Positions 1 through 7,806 of a DNA stretch of 64,000 bases are shown here, one piece after another. The notes under the pieces are model-generated. The model was not told the DNA's origin, did not search any database, and was given only the letters and a program-made list of their open reading frames with translations. The stretch is from Acidovorax kalamii. GTDB taxonomy: Bacteria > Pseudomonadota > Gammaproteobacteria > Burkholderiales > Burkholderiaceae_C. The stretch's first letter is position 1. Each line of letters opens with the position of its first letter. The position numbers were made by a program, and so were the translations under genes. The DNA is taken from the NCBI RefSeq assembly GCF_002245625.1, contig NZ_NOIG01000004.1, positions 434,001 to 498,000 on the forward strand, given 5' to 3'.

Positions 1-303
1 ACCCTCGGGGAACAGCGTGCGGTGCACGGATTCGAGCACGTCCACAAACAGGGCGTTGGACAGCAGGGGCACCAGCACCGGCACCTGCACACTGCGCTGC
101 GAGGCCAGCGTGCGGGCGGCGGGGTCGGGCACATAGCCCAGTTGCTGGGCTGCATCCTTGACCCGCTGCACCAGTTCTTGCGCCACGCCGCGCTCGCCGC
201 GCAATGCGCGGGACGCCGTGATGGGGCTGACGCCCGCCGCCTTGGCCACGTCGCTCAGCGTGATGCGCCCACTGGAGCGGCGCCGGGTCTCGGATTTGTT
301 CAA
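1..303 (-). CDS. LacI/GalR-family transcriptional regulator, 3' part beyond the window
   Basis: Only the first 101 codons are inside the window; the gene runs off the left edge. The start is TTG at 303: an in-frame TAA lies two codons upstream, and the nearby ATG is in another frame. Residues 14-60 form the LacI helix-turn-helix and hinge (ITLSDVAKAAGVSPITASRAL, then the LGYVPDPAARTLAS hinge). The start of the ligand-binding domain follows (VPVLVPLLSNALFVDVLES). It is divergent from gntK and the TRAP genes, so it is probably the local gluconate-type regulator (GntR of the LacI family). The ligand is inferred from context only. Confidence 0.88.
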   Translation of the reverse strand, partial: MNKSETRRRSSGRITLSDVAKAAGVSPITASRALRGERGVAQELVQRVKDAAQQLGYVPDPAARTLASQRSVQVPVLVPLLSNALFVDVLESVHRTLFPEG

Positions 304-337
304 GGGTTAACCCTCATGGGGATGGGTAATGATCTGG

Positions 338-357
338 TTAGGATAGCGCTGTCCAAA
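338..357. promoter_or_regulatory. operator-like dyad, LacI-family type, copy 1
   Basis: GGATAGCGCTGTCC at 341-354 is an inverted repeat centred on AGCGCT with one mismatched pair; TT/AA extends the symmetry at 338-339 and 356-357. It lies between the divergent regulator and gntK. Its central GC step is typical of LacI-family operators. It shares the TAGCGCT core with the second dyad 113 bp away. Binding by the neighbouring regulator is inferred. Confidence 0.55.
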
Positions 358-453
358 CGCCTGGGCAAGACAGCCAGCGTCTTTTTTGGCGCATTGGCGT
401 GATCAGCACTGGTATTTTGGAGGCATCTGTAGAGATGCATTTTTTTGGATTCA

Positions 454-470
454 TTGGATAGCGCTACCAA
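454..470. promoter_or_regulatory. operator-like dyad, LacI-family type, copy 2
   Basis: TTGGATAGCGCTACCAA has a perfect TAGCGCTA core (459-466). The TTGG and CCAA arms would be perfect if one base (A458) were removed. It ends one base before the proposed gntK start codon, so a bound repressor here would cover the ribosome-binding region or the early transcript. Together with the dyad at 338-357 it could support looping repression of the gntK-TRAP operon. Confidence 0.55.
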
Positions 471-471
471 T

Positions 472-993
472 ATGAGTTTTACGCCGTCATCGGTTTATCT
501 GGTCGTCATGGGAGTGGCCGGTTGTGGCAAGTCCAGCCTGGGGGCTGCGCTGGCCCAGGCAGAAGGCCTGCCCCTGATCGAAGGGGATGACCACCACAGC
601 CCCGCCAGCCGCGAAAAAATGCGCCAGGGCATTGCGCTGACCGACGCCGACCGCGAAGGCTGGCTGGCCACCCTCGGGCAGTTGCTGCAGGCCCAGCCGC
701 AGGGGGCGGTGCTGACCTGCTCGGCGCTCAAAAAGGCGTACCGCGACCGCCTGCGCAGCGCTTGCCCGGGGTTGCGCTTCGCCTTTCTGGAGATTGACCG
801 CGCGCACGCAGGCCTGCGTGTGGCGGCCCGTGCGGGCACCCATTTTTTCTCAAGCGCGCTGGTGGACAGTCAGTTTGCCACGCTGGAATCACCCGTGGGT
901 GAGGCGGGCGTGCTGCGCCTGGATGCGCTGCTGGACCTGCCCACCCTGCAGCAACTGGCATCCAGCTGGCTGGCAACGAAGGAGGCCGCATGA
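472..993 (+). CDS. gntK: gluconokinase
   Basis: Phosphorylates D-gluconate to 6-phosphogluconate with ATP in the cytoplasm, feeding Entner-Doudoroff or pentose-phosphate metabolism. The P-loop GVAGCGKSS lies at residues 14-22. The family signature EGDDHHSPASREKMRQG follows, then the LTDADREGWL segment and CSALKKAYRDRLR. Length is 173 aa, normal for the GntK family. ATG 472 is preferred over the in-frame TTG 445, because the upstream codons overlap the operator dyad and the kinase fold begins soon after 472. No clear Shine-Dalgarno is visible. The stop overlaps the start of the next gene, so it is operonic with the TRAP transporter. Confidence 0.93.
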   Translation: MSFTPSSVYLVVMGVAGCGKSSLGAALAQAEGLPLIEGDDHHSPASREKMRQGIALTDADREGWLATLGQLLQAQPQGAVLTCSALKKAYRDRLRSACPGLRFAFLEIDRAHAGLRVAARAGTHFFSSALVDSQFATLESPVGEAGVLRLDALLDLPTLQQLASSWLATKEAA

Positions 994-1502
994 GTTCCCC
1001 CGCACAACCCGCAACGCCACAGAGCCGCTTTGCCCGGGTCTCCCAGGTATTGATGGCGAGCTGCCTGGGCGTGATGGCCGTGGCCGTGTTCATCAATGTG
1101 GTGCTGCGCTACGGCTTTGGCAGCGGCGTGGCCGCGAGCGAAGAGCTGTCGCGCCTCTTGTTTGTCTGGATGGTGTTCATCGGCGCCGCAGCGGCCTACC
1201 CGGCGGGTGAACACATGGCCTTCACCAGCTTGGCGGGCCTGCTGGCCAAACGCCCCATGGCATTTGCCGCGCTCACCGCCGTTATCCGGCTGCTGGTGAT
1301 GGCCGCCTGCGCCATGCTGGCCTGGGGTGCCTGGCAGCAGGTGGTGGTGGGCATGGGCAGCCGCTCGGTGGTCATGGCCTACCCGGCGGCGCTGTTGCCG
1401 CTGCCGGCCTTTTTGTGCGCGGTGGCCATTGGTGTGATGGCGACCATTGAATTGATTCAACGCAAGCCCTTGGACCTGGGCCACGGCGCGGAGGTGGAGT
1501 GA
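990..1502 (+). CDS. dctQ: TRAP transporter small membrane subunit (DctQ type)
   Basis: The 170-aa protein has four hydrophobic segments and the conserved EELSRLLFVWMVFIGAA motif near residue 50 that marks DctQ subunits. It associates with the large DctM channel subunit to form the inner-membrane part of a sodium-driven TRAP importer. It overlaps gntK by 4 nt (ATGA), and its TGA overlaps the next ATG. The operon partner GntK suggests a sugar acid such as gluconate as substrate. Confidence 0.92.
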   Translation: MSSPAQPATPQSRFARVSQVLMASCLGVMAVAVFINVVLRYGFGSGVAASEELSRLLFVWMVFIGAAAAYPAGEHMAFTSLAGLLAKRPMAFAALTAVIRLLVMAACAMLAWGAWQQVVVGMGSRSVVMAYPAALLPLPAFLCAVAIGVMATIELIQRKPLDLGHGAEVE

Positions 1503-2803
1503 TGTTGGGACTGACGCCTGAAGCCATGGCCTTTGTGGTCTTTTCGCTGGGCATGCTGGTGCTGATGGGCACGGGCATGAACATGGGCCTGGCCCTGGTG
1601 CTCACGGGCGCTGGCATGGCCTGGGTGCTCGATTTCTGGGATGCGCAGCTGCTCGCGCAGAACCTGGTGGCCGGGGTGGACAGCTTTCCGCTGCTGGCCG
1701 TGCCGTTCTTCATCCTGGCGGGTGAGCTGATGAACTCGGGGGGCATCAGCCGCCGCATCATCGACATGGCGCAGGCCTGGGTGGGGCATATCCGGGGTGG
1801 CCTGGGGTATGTGGCGATTGGCGCTGCGGTGCTGATGGCCAGCATGAGTGGCTCGGCCCTGGCCGACACGGCAGCGCTGGCCACCATCCTGCTGCCCATG
1901 ATGCGCCAGCAGGGCTATCCCATGAACACGTCGGCGGGGCTGATCGCCTCGGGTGGCATCATCGCGCCGATCATTCCACCGTCCATGCCGTTCGTGATCT
2001 ATGGCGTGACTACCAACACCTCAATCTCGGCGTTGTTTGTGTCGGGCATCGTGCCGGGGCTGATGATGGGAGTGGGCCTGATCTTTGCCTGGCGCTGGGT
2101 GCTGCGTGGTCTGGACCTGCCCAAGGGCGAGCCCTTGCCCGCCAAGGACCGCCTGCGCGCCACGGCCCGCGCCTTCTGGGCCATGTTGATGCCGCTCATC
2201 ATCATCGGCGGCATGAAGACCGGCGTGTTCACGCCCACCGAGGCCGCCGTGGTGGCTGCGTTCTATGCGCTGGTGGTGGCGCTGTTCATCCACCGCGAGA
2301 TGAAGGTGGCCGACATCTACGGCGTGCTGGTGCGCGCGGCCAAGACGACCTCCATCGTGATGTTCTTGTGCGCCGGCGCCCAGGTGGCCAGCTACATGAT
2401 CACGCTGGCCGACCTGCCCAATGTGCTGACCAGCTGGCTGGGACCGCTGGTGGAGAACCCGCGCCTGTTGATGGCCGTGATGATGATCGTGCTGGTGCTC
2501 ATCGGCACGGCGCTGGACCTCACGCCCACCATCCTGATCTTTGCGCCCGTGATGCTGCCCATCGCCGTCAAGGCGGGGATCGACCCGGTGTACTTCGGCC
2601 TGATGTTCGTGCTCAACGGCGCCATCGGCCTCATCACCCCGCCGGTGGGCACGGTGCTCAACGTGGTGGCCGGGGTGGGGCGCATCTCGATGCACAGCGT
2701 CATCAAGGGGGTGAACCCCTTCCTTTTCACCTACGTGCTGATCCTGGCGCTGCTGGTCGTGTTTCCCCAGATCGTGACTGCGCCTGTGGTGTGGCTGCGC
2801 TGA
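1502..2803 (+). CDS. dctM: TRAP transporter large permease (DctM type)
   Basis: A 433-aa protein with about 12 hydrophobic segments. It carries typical DctM sequences: GSALADTAALATILLPMM, GGIIAPIIPPSMPFVIYG and, near the C-terminus, GAIGLITPPVGTVLNVV. It is the transport channel of the TRAP system. The start is the ATG in the TGATG overlap with dctQ; the in-frame GTG one codon earlier is less likely. The binding protein gene follows after 47 bp, giving the order Q-M-P within the gluconokinase operon. Confidence 0.94.
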   Translation: MLGLTPEAMAFVVFSLGMLVLMGTGMNMGLALVLTGAGMAWVLDFWDAQLLAQNLVAGVDSFPLLAVPFFILAGELMNSGGISRRIIDMAQAWVGHIRGGLGYVAIGAAVLMASMSGSALADTAALATILLPMMRQQGYPMNTSAGLIASGGIIAPIIPPSMPFVIYGVTTNTSISALFVSGIVPGLMMGVGLIFAWRWVLRGLDLPKGEPLPAKDRLRATARAFWAMLMPLIIIGGMKTGVFTPTEAAVVAAFYALVVALFIHREMKVADIYGVLVRAAKTTSIVMFLCAGAQVASYMITLADLPNVLTSWLGPLVENPRLLMAVMMIVLVLIGTALDLTPTILIFAPVMLPIAVKAGIDPVYFGLMFVLNGAIGLITPPVGTVLNVVAGVGRISMHSVIKGVNPFLFTYVLILALLVVFPQIVTAPVVWLR

Positions 2804-2850
2804 CTTCCATCCACTCTCTTTTTCCTTTCCCCTCGCCAATGGAGACAACC

Positions 2851-3870
2851 ATGAAAACTTTCCGCCGTACCCTGCTCGCCGCCCTGTCGGTGGCTGCCAT
2901 CACCTGCTCGTTCCAGGTGGCTGCGCAAGACTTCAAGCCGCGCATCATCCGTTTTGGCTACGGCCTTAACGAGGTGTCCAACCAGGGCCGCGCCACCAAA
3001 CTGTTTGCCGAAGAGGTTGAGAAGGCCTCTGGCGGCAAGATGAAGGTGCGTGCCATCGGTGCTGCTGCACTGGGCTCGGACGTGCAGATGCAGCAGGCGC
3101 TGATCGGCGGCGCGCAGGAGATGATGGTGGGCTCTACCGCCACGCTGGTCGGCATCACCAAAGAAATGGCGATCTGGGACACGCCCTTCCTGTTCAACAA
3201 CGCCAAGGAAGCTGACGTGGTGCTGGATGGCCCCGTGGGCCAGAAGGTGATGGACAAGCTGCAGGAAAAGGGCCTGGTCGGCCTGGTGTACTGGGAGAAC
3301 GGCTTTCGCAACCTCACCAACAGCAAGCGCCCCGTCAACAAGCTGGAAGACATGGACGGCATCAAGTTGCGGGTGATGCAAAACAACGTGTTCCTCGATA
3401 GCTTCAAGACCCTGGGCGCCAACGCCGTGCCGCTGCCGTTCTCCGAACTCTTCACCGCGCTGGAAACCAAGACGGTGGACGGCCAGGAGAACCCCTACAA
3501 CACCATTCTGTCGAGCAAGTTCTATGAGGTGCAGAAGTACCTCACCGTGACCAACCACGTCTACAGCCCCTGGATCGTGCTGGTGAGCAAGAAGTACTGG
3601 GATGGCCTGTCGAAGGCTGAGCAGAAGGTGCTGCTGGACGCCGCCAAGAAGAGCCGCGACTTCGAGCGCCAGGACACCCGAGCGGAAGCCGACAAGGCCC
3701 TGGCCGACCTGAAGGCCAAGGGCATGCAGGTGAACGAGCTGCCCGCCGCCGAAGCCAGCCGCATGCGCGAAAAGCTTGCCGCCGTGAACGCTGGCATCGC
3801 CGCCAACGTGGGCGAGGCCCTGTGGAAGGAAGTGCAGGGCGCTGTGGCGCAGGCACGCGCAGCGAAGTAA
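2851..3870 (+). CDS. dctP: TRAP transporter periplasmic substrate-binding protein (DctP type)
   Basis: The 339-aa precursor has a Sec signal peptide (MKTFRRTLLAALSVAAITCS, cleaved near VAAQD). It shows the DctP fold signatures LRVMQNNVFLDSFKTLGANA (containing the arginine that usually binds the substrate carboxylate) and PLPFSELFTALETKTVDGQE. The start is set by GGAGA at 2841-2845, 5 nt before the ATG. It delivers substrate to DctQM. Linkage to gluconokinase and a LacI regulator favours gluconate or a related sugar acid, but the ligand cannot be read from sequence. A strong terminator follows. Confidence 0.93.
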   Translation: MKTFRRTLLAALSVAAITCSFQVAAQDFKPRIIRFGYGLNEVSNQGRATKLFAEEVEKASGGKMKVRAIGAAALGSDVQMQQALIGGAQEMMVGSTATLVGITKEMAIWDTPFLFNNAKEADVVLDGPVGQKVMDKLQEKGLVGLVYWENGFRNLTNSKRPVNKLEDMDGIKLRVMQNNVFLDSFKTLGANAVPLPFSELFTALETKTVDGQENPYNTILSSKFYEVQKYLTVTNHVYSPWIVLVSKKYWDGLSKAEQKVLLDAAKKSRDFERQDTRAEADKALADLKAKGMQVNELPAAEASRMREKLAAVNAGIAANVGEALWKEVQGAVAQARAAK

Positions 3871-3927
3871 GCCCCGGTGGGGAGGCGGGCGCTGGCTTTT
3901 GCTGCGCCTGTACCGTGTTCAAGACAA

Positions 3928-3964
3928 AAAAGGCCGGAGCCCCTTTCGGGGCCCCGGCCTTTTG
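3928..3964. terminator. bidirectional intrinsic terminator after the TRAP operon
   Basis: AAAGGCCGG-A-GCCCC is mirrored by GGGGC-C-CCGGCCTTTT around a TTTC loop, with A and T runs on both flanks. It can therefore end the TRAP operon on the plus strand and the convergent DUF4148 gene on the minus strand. Confidence 0.85.
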
Positions 3965-4012
3965 CATTGGCAACTGCCTGCCCACACCGCTTGGCGGTGG
4001 AGGCGGGATCAA

Positions 4013-4306
4013 TTACAGGGAGCCGATTTCGCCGGACGAGATCTTGCCGGTGCGCAGGGCGTCTGCGGCCTGGGCGTTCACGGCGCTGCGGTCAGCCGTG
4101 GAGGTGTAGACCAGAGCGCGCGAACCGACGGGGATGGCACCGCTGGTCTGGGGCACAGCCGAAGCTTCGGCTTGCACTTCGGCGCGGGTACGGTTGGTGT
4201 CGAACTTGATGGCGAATTGCGAAGCATCGGCTTCGTCAGCCTGGGCACCAAAAGAAGCGAAAGCAGCCACAGCGGCGATGGACAGGAAACGTGCGGTCTT
4301 GTTCAT
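4013..4306 (-). CDS. DUF4148-type small secreted protein, copy 1
   Basis: A 97-aa precursor with a Sec signal peptide (MNKTARFLSIAAVAAFASFG, cleaved after AQA). The short body contains the DUF4148 pattern of TRAEVQAEA and a C-terminal ADALRTGKI segment. Function is unknown; the family is common in Burkholderiales and predicted periplasmic. The start at 4306 is chosen because the signal peptide begins there. It is a tandem paralogue of the gene at 4386-4673, with nearly the same signal peptide and mature N-terminus, so it arose by local duplication. Confidence 0.82.
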   Translation of the reverse strand: MNKTARFLSIAAVAAFASFGAQADEADASQFAIKFDTNRTRAEVQAEASAVPQTSGAIPVGSRALVYTSTADRSAVNAQAADALRTGKISSGEIGSL

Positions 4307-4385
4307 GGTGAAACTCCGGTGAAATTCAGAAAATTGGGGTATCAATTGATCGGGGAATGTGGGCGTTGAATCCAGCGGATTCAGC

Positions 4386-4673
4386 TCAGCCACGTTCGCC
4401 GTAAGCGATCTGGCCGGTGCGCACAGCGTCGGCAGCCTGGGCACGCACGGCAGCGCGGTCAGCGGTGCTCTTGTAGGTCACCACACGCGAACCAGCAGGC
4501 TCTTGGCTGCGGGTCTGGGCCACAGTGGCGGCTTCGGCGGCCACTTCGGCGCGGGTGCGGTTGGTTTCAAACTTGGTGGCGAACTGCGAAGCATCGGCTT
4601 CGTCAGCGTGGGCGCCAAAAGAGGCGAAAGCAGCGACAGCGGCGATGGAGAGGAAACGGGCGGTGTTGTTCAT
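4386..4673 (-). CDS. DUF4148-type small secreted protein, copy 2
   Basis: A 95-aa precursor with signal peptide MNNTARFLSIAAVAAFASFG, cleavage after AHA, and the same DEADASQFATKFETNRTRAE mature start as its neighbour. Residue differences are concentrated in the middle (QTRSQEPAGSRVVTYKS against QTSGAIPVGSRALVYTS). Function is unknown. The two copies are 79 bp apart in the same direction and may be co-transcribed, with the terminator at 3928-3964 downstream. Confidence 0.82.
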   Translation of the reverse strand: MNNTARFLSIAAVAAFASFGAHADEADASQFATKFETNRTRAEVAAEAATVAQTRSQEPAGSRVVTYKSTADRAAVRAQAADAVRTGQIAYGERG

Positions 4674-5270
4674 GATGGATAAGTCCTTAAAAAAAGCGTC
4701 TCAAAAAAACCAGGAGAAACACAAAACAAAAACTGCTTCAACCCTGGGTTCGGTGAGTCGCCTTGCGGGATCGGCTCATCGATGGGTTGAACTGTACGCC
4801 GATGGTGTTCACAGAAAAACCATTGGGTCGCGAATTAACTGTTCCAGTATTGGAAACAATCCAGGTGCTTGTTTCCTGTGCGGCCACAAGGCCGTTGGGG
4901 GCGCAAGCGATGGGCGCGGGGGCCAGGAAAGTGGGCGGTGGATCCTTTCGAAGTGCGTTGGACATGGGTTGTATCGTGCCCAGCCCGCGCCTTGGCGTCG
5001 TCTCGTCACCGTTTCGGTTCTTTTCAGTTTGTTTCGCGTTCCGCCGAATGCAACAGTGGCGAAACATATGCATCGCGGCTGCGACACAGGGGCAAAAAGC
5101 CTGGCAAATCGGGCTTGCGCGGGTTGCGCGCGCGGGGCTTATGGGCTGAAATCTCTCCAGGGGGCTTCAGCCCGAATTGAGTGGCAGCTGTGCGCTGCAG
5201 ACTGGGGCGGACTGCCAGGTCCGCGTGGAGGCTCCCCAGGCCTGTTTCTGTTCTCACGAGGGAGGTTTCC
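4674..5270. other. 597-bp intergenic region without a recognisable gene
   Basis: Open frames here are short, overlap on both strands and resemble no family I know. Base composition looks less GC-rich than the flanking genes, especially at 4680-4760 and 5015-5060. I find no tRNA, no strong terminator and no repeat of either window-wide family. It must hold the promoters of the DUF4148 pair (minus strand) and of the CBS gene (plus strand), and a small RNA is possible. Confidence 0.5.
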
Positions 5271-5708
5271 ATGACCAGCGTCGCCAAGATTCTTCAGTCC
5301 AAACCGGACACCACCGTGCACACCATCGCCCCCACGGCACTGGTGTTTGATGCGCTCAAGCTCATGGCCGACAAGGGCATCGGGGCCTTGCTGGTAACCG
5401 AGGGCGAGGCCATTGCGGGCATCTTCACGGAGCGGGATTACGCCCGCAAGATCGCCCTCATGGGGCGCACCTCGTCCGTCACGCAGGTGCGGGATGTGAT
5501 GACCTCTGCCGTGCGTTTTGTGCGGCCCGACCAGACCAGCGAGCAGTGCATGCAGATCATGAGCACGGGCCGCCTGCGCCACCTGCCCGTGGTGGACAAC
5601 GGCAAGCTCGTGGGCATGATCTCGATCGGTGACTTGGTCAAGGACATCATCTCCGAGCAGAAATTCATCATCGAGCAGCTGGAGCACTACATCACTGGAA
5701 CGCATTAA
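5271..5708 (+). CDS. CBS-pair domain protein
   Basis: The 145-aa protein is essentially two CBS domains in tandem: residues ~8-60 (VFDALKLMADKGIGALLV) and ~75-130 (DVMTSAVRFVRPDQTSEQCM, then GRLRHLPVVDNGKLVGMISI). Free-standing CBS pairs bind adenosine nucleotides or SAM and sense energy state; the partner is unknown. The start is fixed by AGGGAGG at 5259-5265. A family-1 repeat begins 7 nt after the stop. Confidence 0.9.
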   Translation: MTSVAKILQSKPDTTVHTIAPTALVFDALKLMADKGIGALLVTEGEAIAGIFTERDYARKIALMGRTSSVTQVRDVMTSAVRFVRPDQTSEQCMQIMSTGRLRHLPVVDNGKLVGMISIGDLVKDIISEQKFIIEQLEHYITGTH

Positions 5709-5715
5709 GGGGCAA

Positions 5716-5812
5716 CCCCCTGAGGCGCTGCGCGCCTTCCCCCTTCTCTCGCGCTGCGCGCGGGAAGGGGGACGCACCCCGGCGCGGCGGGGCGGCCCTT
5801 GCGCGGGGGCAC
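5716..5812 (+). repeat. family-1 3'-end repeat, copy A
   Basis: Begins CCCCCTGAGGCGCTGCGCGC 7 nt after the CBS stop codon, in the same direction as the gene. A second arm pair follows (CCCCCTTCTC with GGAAGGGGG around a variable loop), then the conserved tail GGCGCGGCGGGGCGGCCCTT. Five other clear copies share this layout (9430-9545, 14344-14451, 39911-40035, 43021-43143, 53395-53520). Confidence 0.85.
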
Positions 5813-5862
5813 TGACTTGGGTCGTGCGCGTTCTGCGGGCGGCTTCCTTTGGCGCAACGCTG

Positions 5863-5905
5863 AAAAAAAGGGCTCTGACCGATCTGGTCAGAGCCCTTAT
5901 GTTTT
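5863..5905. terminator. bidirectional intrinsic terminator between the CBS gene and nrtD
   Basis: A 13-bp perfect stem AAGGGCTCTGACC / GGTCAGAGCCCTT (5868-5880 and 5886-5898) with a 5-nt loop, preceded by an A run and followed by T-rich sequence. It can terminate transcription from both the CBS gene and the converging nrt operon. Confidence 0.88.
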
Positions 5906-5935
5906 GCCGTGTTGTTGGGACTGGAGCACTGCGTC

Positions 5936-6775
5936 TCAAGCGGCTTTTTCGACGTGCCCTTGGCGCGTGTAGAGGAAGTCGATCACTGCCTTGCGGTAGT
6001 GCACGTACTGCGGGTCCTCGGCCAGCTCCACGCGTTTGCGGGGGCGGGCCAGGTTGACGGTCAGCACTTCGCCAATCGTGGCTGCGGGGCCGTTGGTCAT
6101 CATCACGATCTTGTCGGACAGCAGCACGGCTTCATCCACGTCGTGGGTCACCATGACCACCGTGCTTTGTGTGCGCGCGACGATCTCCAGCAGCTCGTCC
6201 TGCAGCTTGGCGCGGGTCAGGGCGTCCAGGGCGCCGAAGGGTTCGTCCATCAGCAGCACCTGGGGTTCCATGGACAGGGCCCGGGCGATGCCCACGCGCT
6301 GCTTCATGCCGCCCGAGATTTCACCGGGGCGTTTTTGCCCCGCGTGGGTCAGGCCCACCAGCGCCAGTGCGGCGTCGGTGCGGGCCTTGAGCTGGGCCTT
6401 GGTTTCCTTGGCGCCAAACACGCGCTCCACGGCCAGATAGATGTTGTCGAAGCAGGTGAGCCAGGGCAGCAGCGAGTGGTTCTGGAACACCACGGCGCGT
6501 TCAGGCCCTGGGCCCTTGATCTCCTTGTTGGCGCACAACAGCGCGCCGTTGGTGGGGGTGGTGAGGCCCGCGATCAGGTTCAAGAGCGTGGACTTTCCGC
6601 AGCCCGAGTGGCCGATCAGCGCCACGAACTCGCCCTTGGCGATGGTCAGGTTGATGTCACGCAATGCCGGGAACAGGCCCTTGGCGGTCTTGAAGGTCTG
6701 TTCAACGCCGTGGATCTCGATGAACTTGGTGCTCATGGAGGGGTGTGTGGATGCTGCCGTGGTGGTCGTGTTCAT
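5936..6775 (-). CDS. nrtD: nitrate/nitrite ABC transporter ATPase (NrtD/NasD type)
   Basis: A 279-aa ABC ATPase: Walker A GHSGCGKST, Q-loop in VVFQNHSLLPWLTCFDNI, signature ISGGMKQRVGIARAL, Walker B VLLMDEPFGALD and H-loop VMVTHDVDEA. The VFQNHSLLPWLT segment and the order after a CmpA/NrtA-type binding protein and an NrtB permease indicate nitrate or nitrite import. The ATG overlaps the nrtB stop by 4 nt. It is the last gene of the operon, and a strong terminator follows. No nitrate reductase gene is adjacent. Confidence 0.9.
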   Translation of the reverse strand: MNTTTTAASTHPSMSTKFIEIHGVEQTFKTAKGLFPALRDINLTIAKGEFVALIGHSGCGKSTLLNLIAGLTTPTNGALLCANKEIKGPGPERAVVFQNHSLLPWLTCFDNIYLAVERVFGAKETKAQLKARTDAALALVGLTHAGQKRPGEISGGMKQRVGIARALSMEPQVLLMDEPFGALDALTRAKLQDELLEIVARTQSTVVMVTHDVDEAVLLSDKIVMMTNGPAATIGEVLTVNLARPRKRVELAEDPQYVHYRKAVIDFLYTRQGHVEKAA

Positions 6776-7740
6776 GCTTTCACCTCTTCAAAAGTAAATG
6801 CGGTGGCCAGCTTGATGAGTGCGAACTCCAGCACCAGCCCGACGATGCCGATCACGAAGATCGCGATGATGATGTTCTTGACGTTGAGGTTGTTCCACTC
6901 GTCCCACACCCAGAAGCCGATGCCCACGCCGCCGGTCAGCATCTCGGCCGCCACGATCACCAGCCACGCGGTGCCCACGGCCAGGCGCACGCCGGTCAGC
7001 ATGTAGGGCAGCACGGCGGGGAAGAGGATCTTGGTGGCGATCTTCCACTCGCTCAGGTTCAGCACGCGGGCCACGTTCATGTAGTCCTGTGGCACGCGCT
7101 GCACGCCCACGGCGGTGTTGATGATCATGGGCCAGATGGAGCAGATGAAGATGGTCCAGATGGCGGCCGGGTTGGCACCCTTGAAGACCAAGAGGCCAAT
7201 CGGCAGCCAGGCCAGCGGCGACACCGGGCGCAGCAGGCTGATGAGTGGGTTGAACATGCGCGACAGAAAGTGGAAGCGCCCGATCACGAAGCCTGCGGGG
7301 ATGCCCACCAGCGCCGCCATGCCAAAGCCGATGGCCACGCGCTGCAGGCTCATCAGCACGTTCCAGCCCACGCCCTGGTCGTTGGGGCCGTTGCGGTAGA
7401 AGGGGTTGCTGAACACTTCCAGCGCCTGTTGCCAGGTGTCTTTGGGGCTGGGGATGCTGCCGCCCGTGGTGGTGGAGACCACCGCCCATAGGCCGATGAG
7501 CAGGCCCAGGCCACACAGCGGCGGCAGCACGGCCAGCCAGAAGCTGCGTGAGAGTGCTGCCCAGTCCCGTGCTGCAGGGGCGGCAGGTGCAGTCGTGGCC
7601 TTGGGTGCTGGCGCAGGATTCAAGGTTTTTTGGGCTCTTGCGCCTGTTGGTAAAGCGTTTGCAGCTACATTATTCATAGCATTCTGTACCGCCCCGGCGG
7701 GGGCGGCATCCAGGGGTGAGTGAAAAACGGCACTGACCAT
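6772..7740 (-). CDS. nrtB: nitrate ABC transporter permease (NrtB type)
   Basis: A 322-aa inner-membrane permease of the BPD_transp_1 family. Six hydrophobic segments follow an unusually long, Ala/Pro-rich N-terminus of about 65 residues. The EAA-loop region is visible (VARVLNLSEWKIATKILFPA). It forms the channel for NrtA-delivered nitrate. AGGAGA lies 5 nt before the ATG. Codons ~19-40 (ending ...NALPTGARAQKTL) come from a family-2 dispersed repeat, so part of the N-terminus is repeat-derived. It is followed by nrtD with a 4-nt overlap. Confidence 0.9.
   Translation of the reverse strand: MVSAVFHSPLDAAPAGAVQNAMNNVAANALPTGARAQKTLNPAPAPKATTAPAAPAARDWAALSRSFWLAVLPPLCGLGLLIGLWAVVSTTTGGSIPSPKDTWQQALEVFSNPFYRNGPNDQGVGWNVLMSLQRVAIGFGMAALVGIPAGFVIGRFHFLSRMFNPLISLLRPVSPLAWLPIGLLVFKGANPAAIWTIFICSIWPMIINTAVGVQRVPQDYMNVARVLNLSEWKIATKILFPAVLPYMLTGVRLAVGTAWLVIVAAEMLTGGVGIGFWVWDEWNNLNVKNIIIAIFVIGIVGLVLEFALIKLATAFTFEEVKA
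7620..7686 (-). repeat. family-2 dispersed repeat inside the nrtB coding sequence
   Basis: On the coding strand it reads GCTATGAATAATGTAGCTGC, then ACCAACAGGCGCAAG and an A-rich end. It aligns without gaps to the repeat at 37585-37655 in mltB, and both are read in the same frame. It encodes residues ~19-40 of NrtB. Confidence 0.7.
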
Positions 7741-7806
7741 GGTGTTTCTCCTGTGAATCCTGTGAAGAGGCCGGGTGTGCAGGTCGGGTCAGGGTGGGGT
7801 GCCCGA

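Noticed and set aside
304..313. GGGTTAACCC palindrome next to the LacI-family start codon
   Set aside because: It is only 10 bp, touches the TTG start and does not recur near gntK, so it is probably chance or part of the ribosome-binding context.
2021..2848. Long open frame antisense to dctM and similar long His/Gly- or Arg-rich frames throughout
   Set aside because: In high-GC DNA the strand opposite a gene is often open; these translations are low-complexity, match no family and lie wholly on well-supported genes.
4738..5073. Open frames on both strands in the 4674-5270 gap
   Set aside because: No ribosome-binding site, no recognisable domain and codon use unlike the neighbouring genes.
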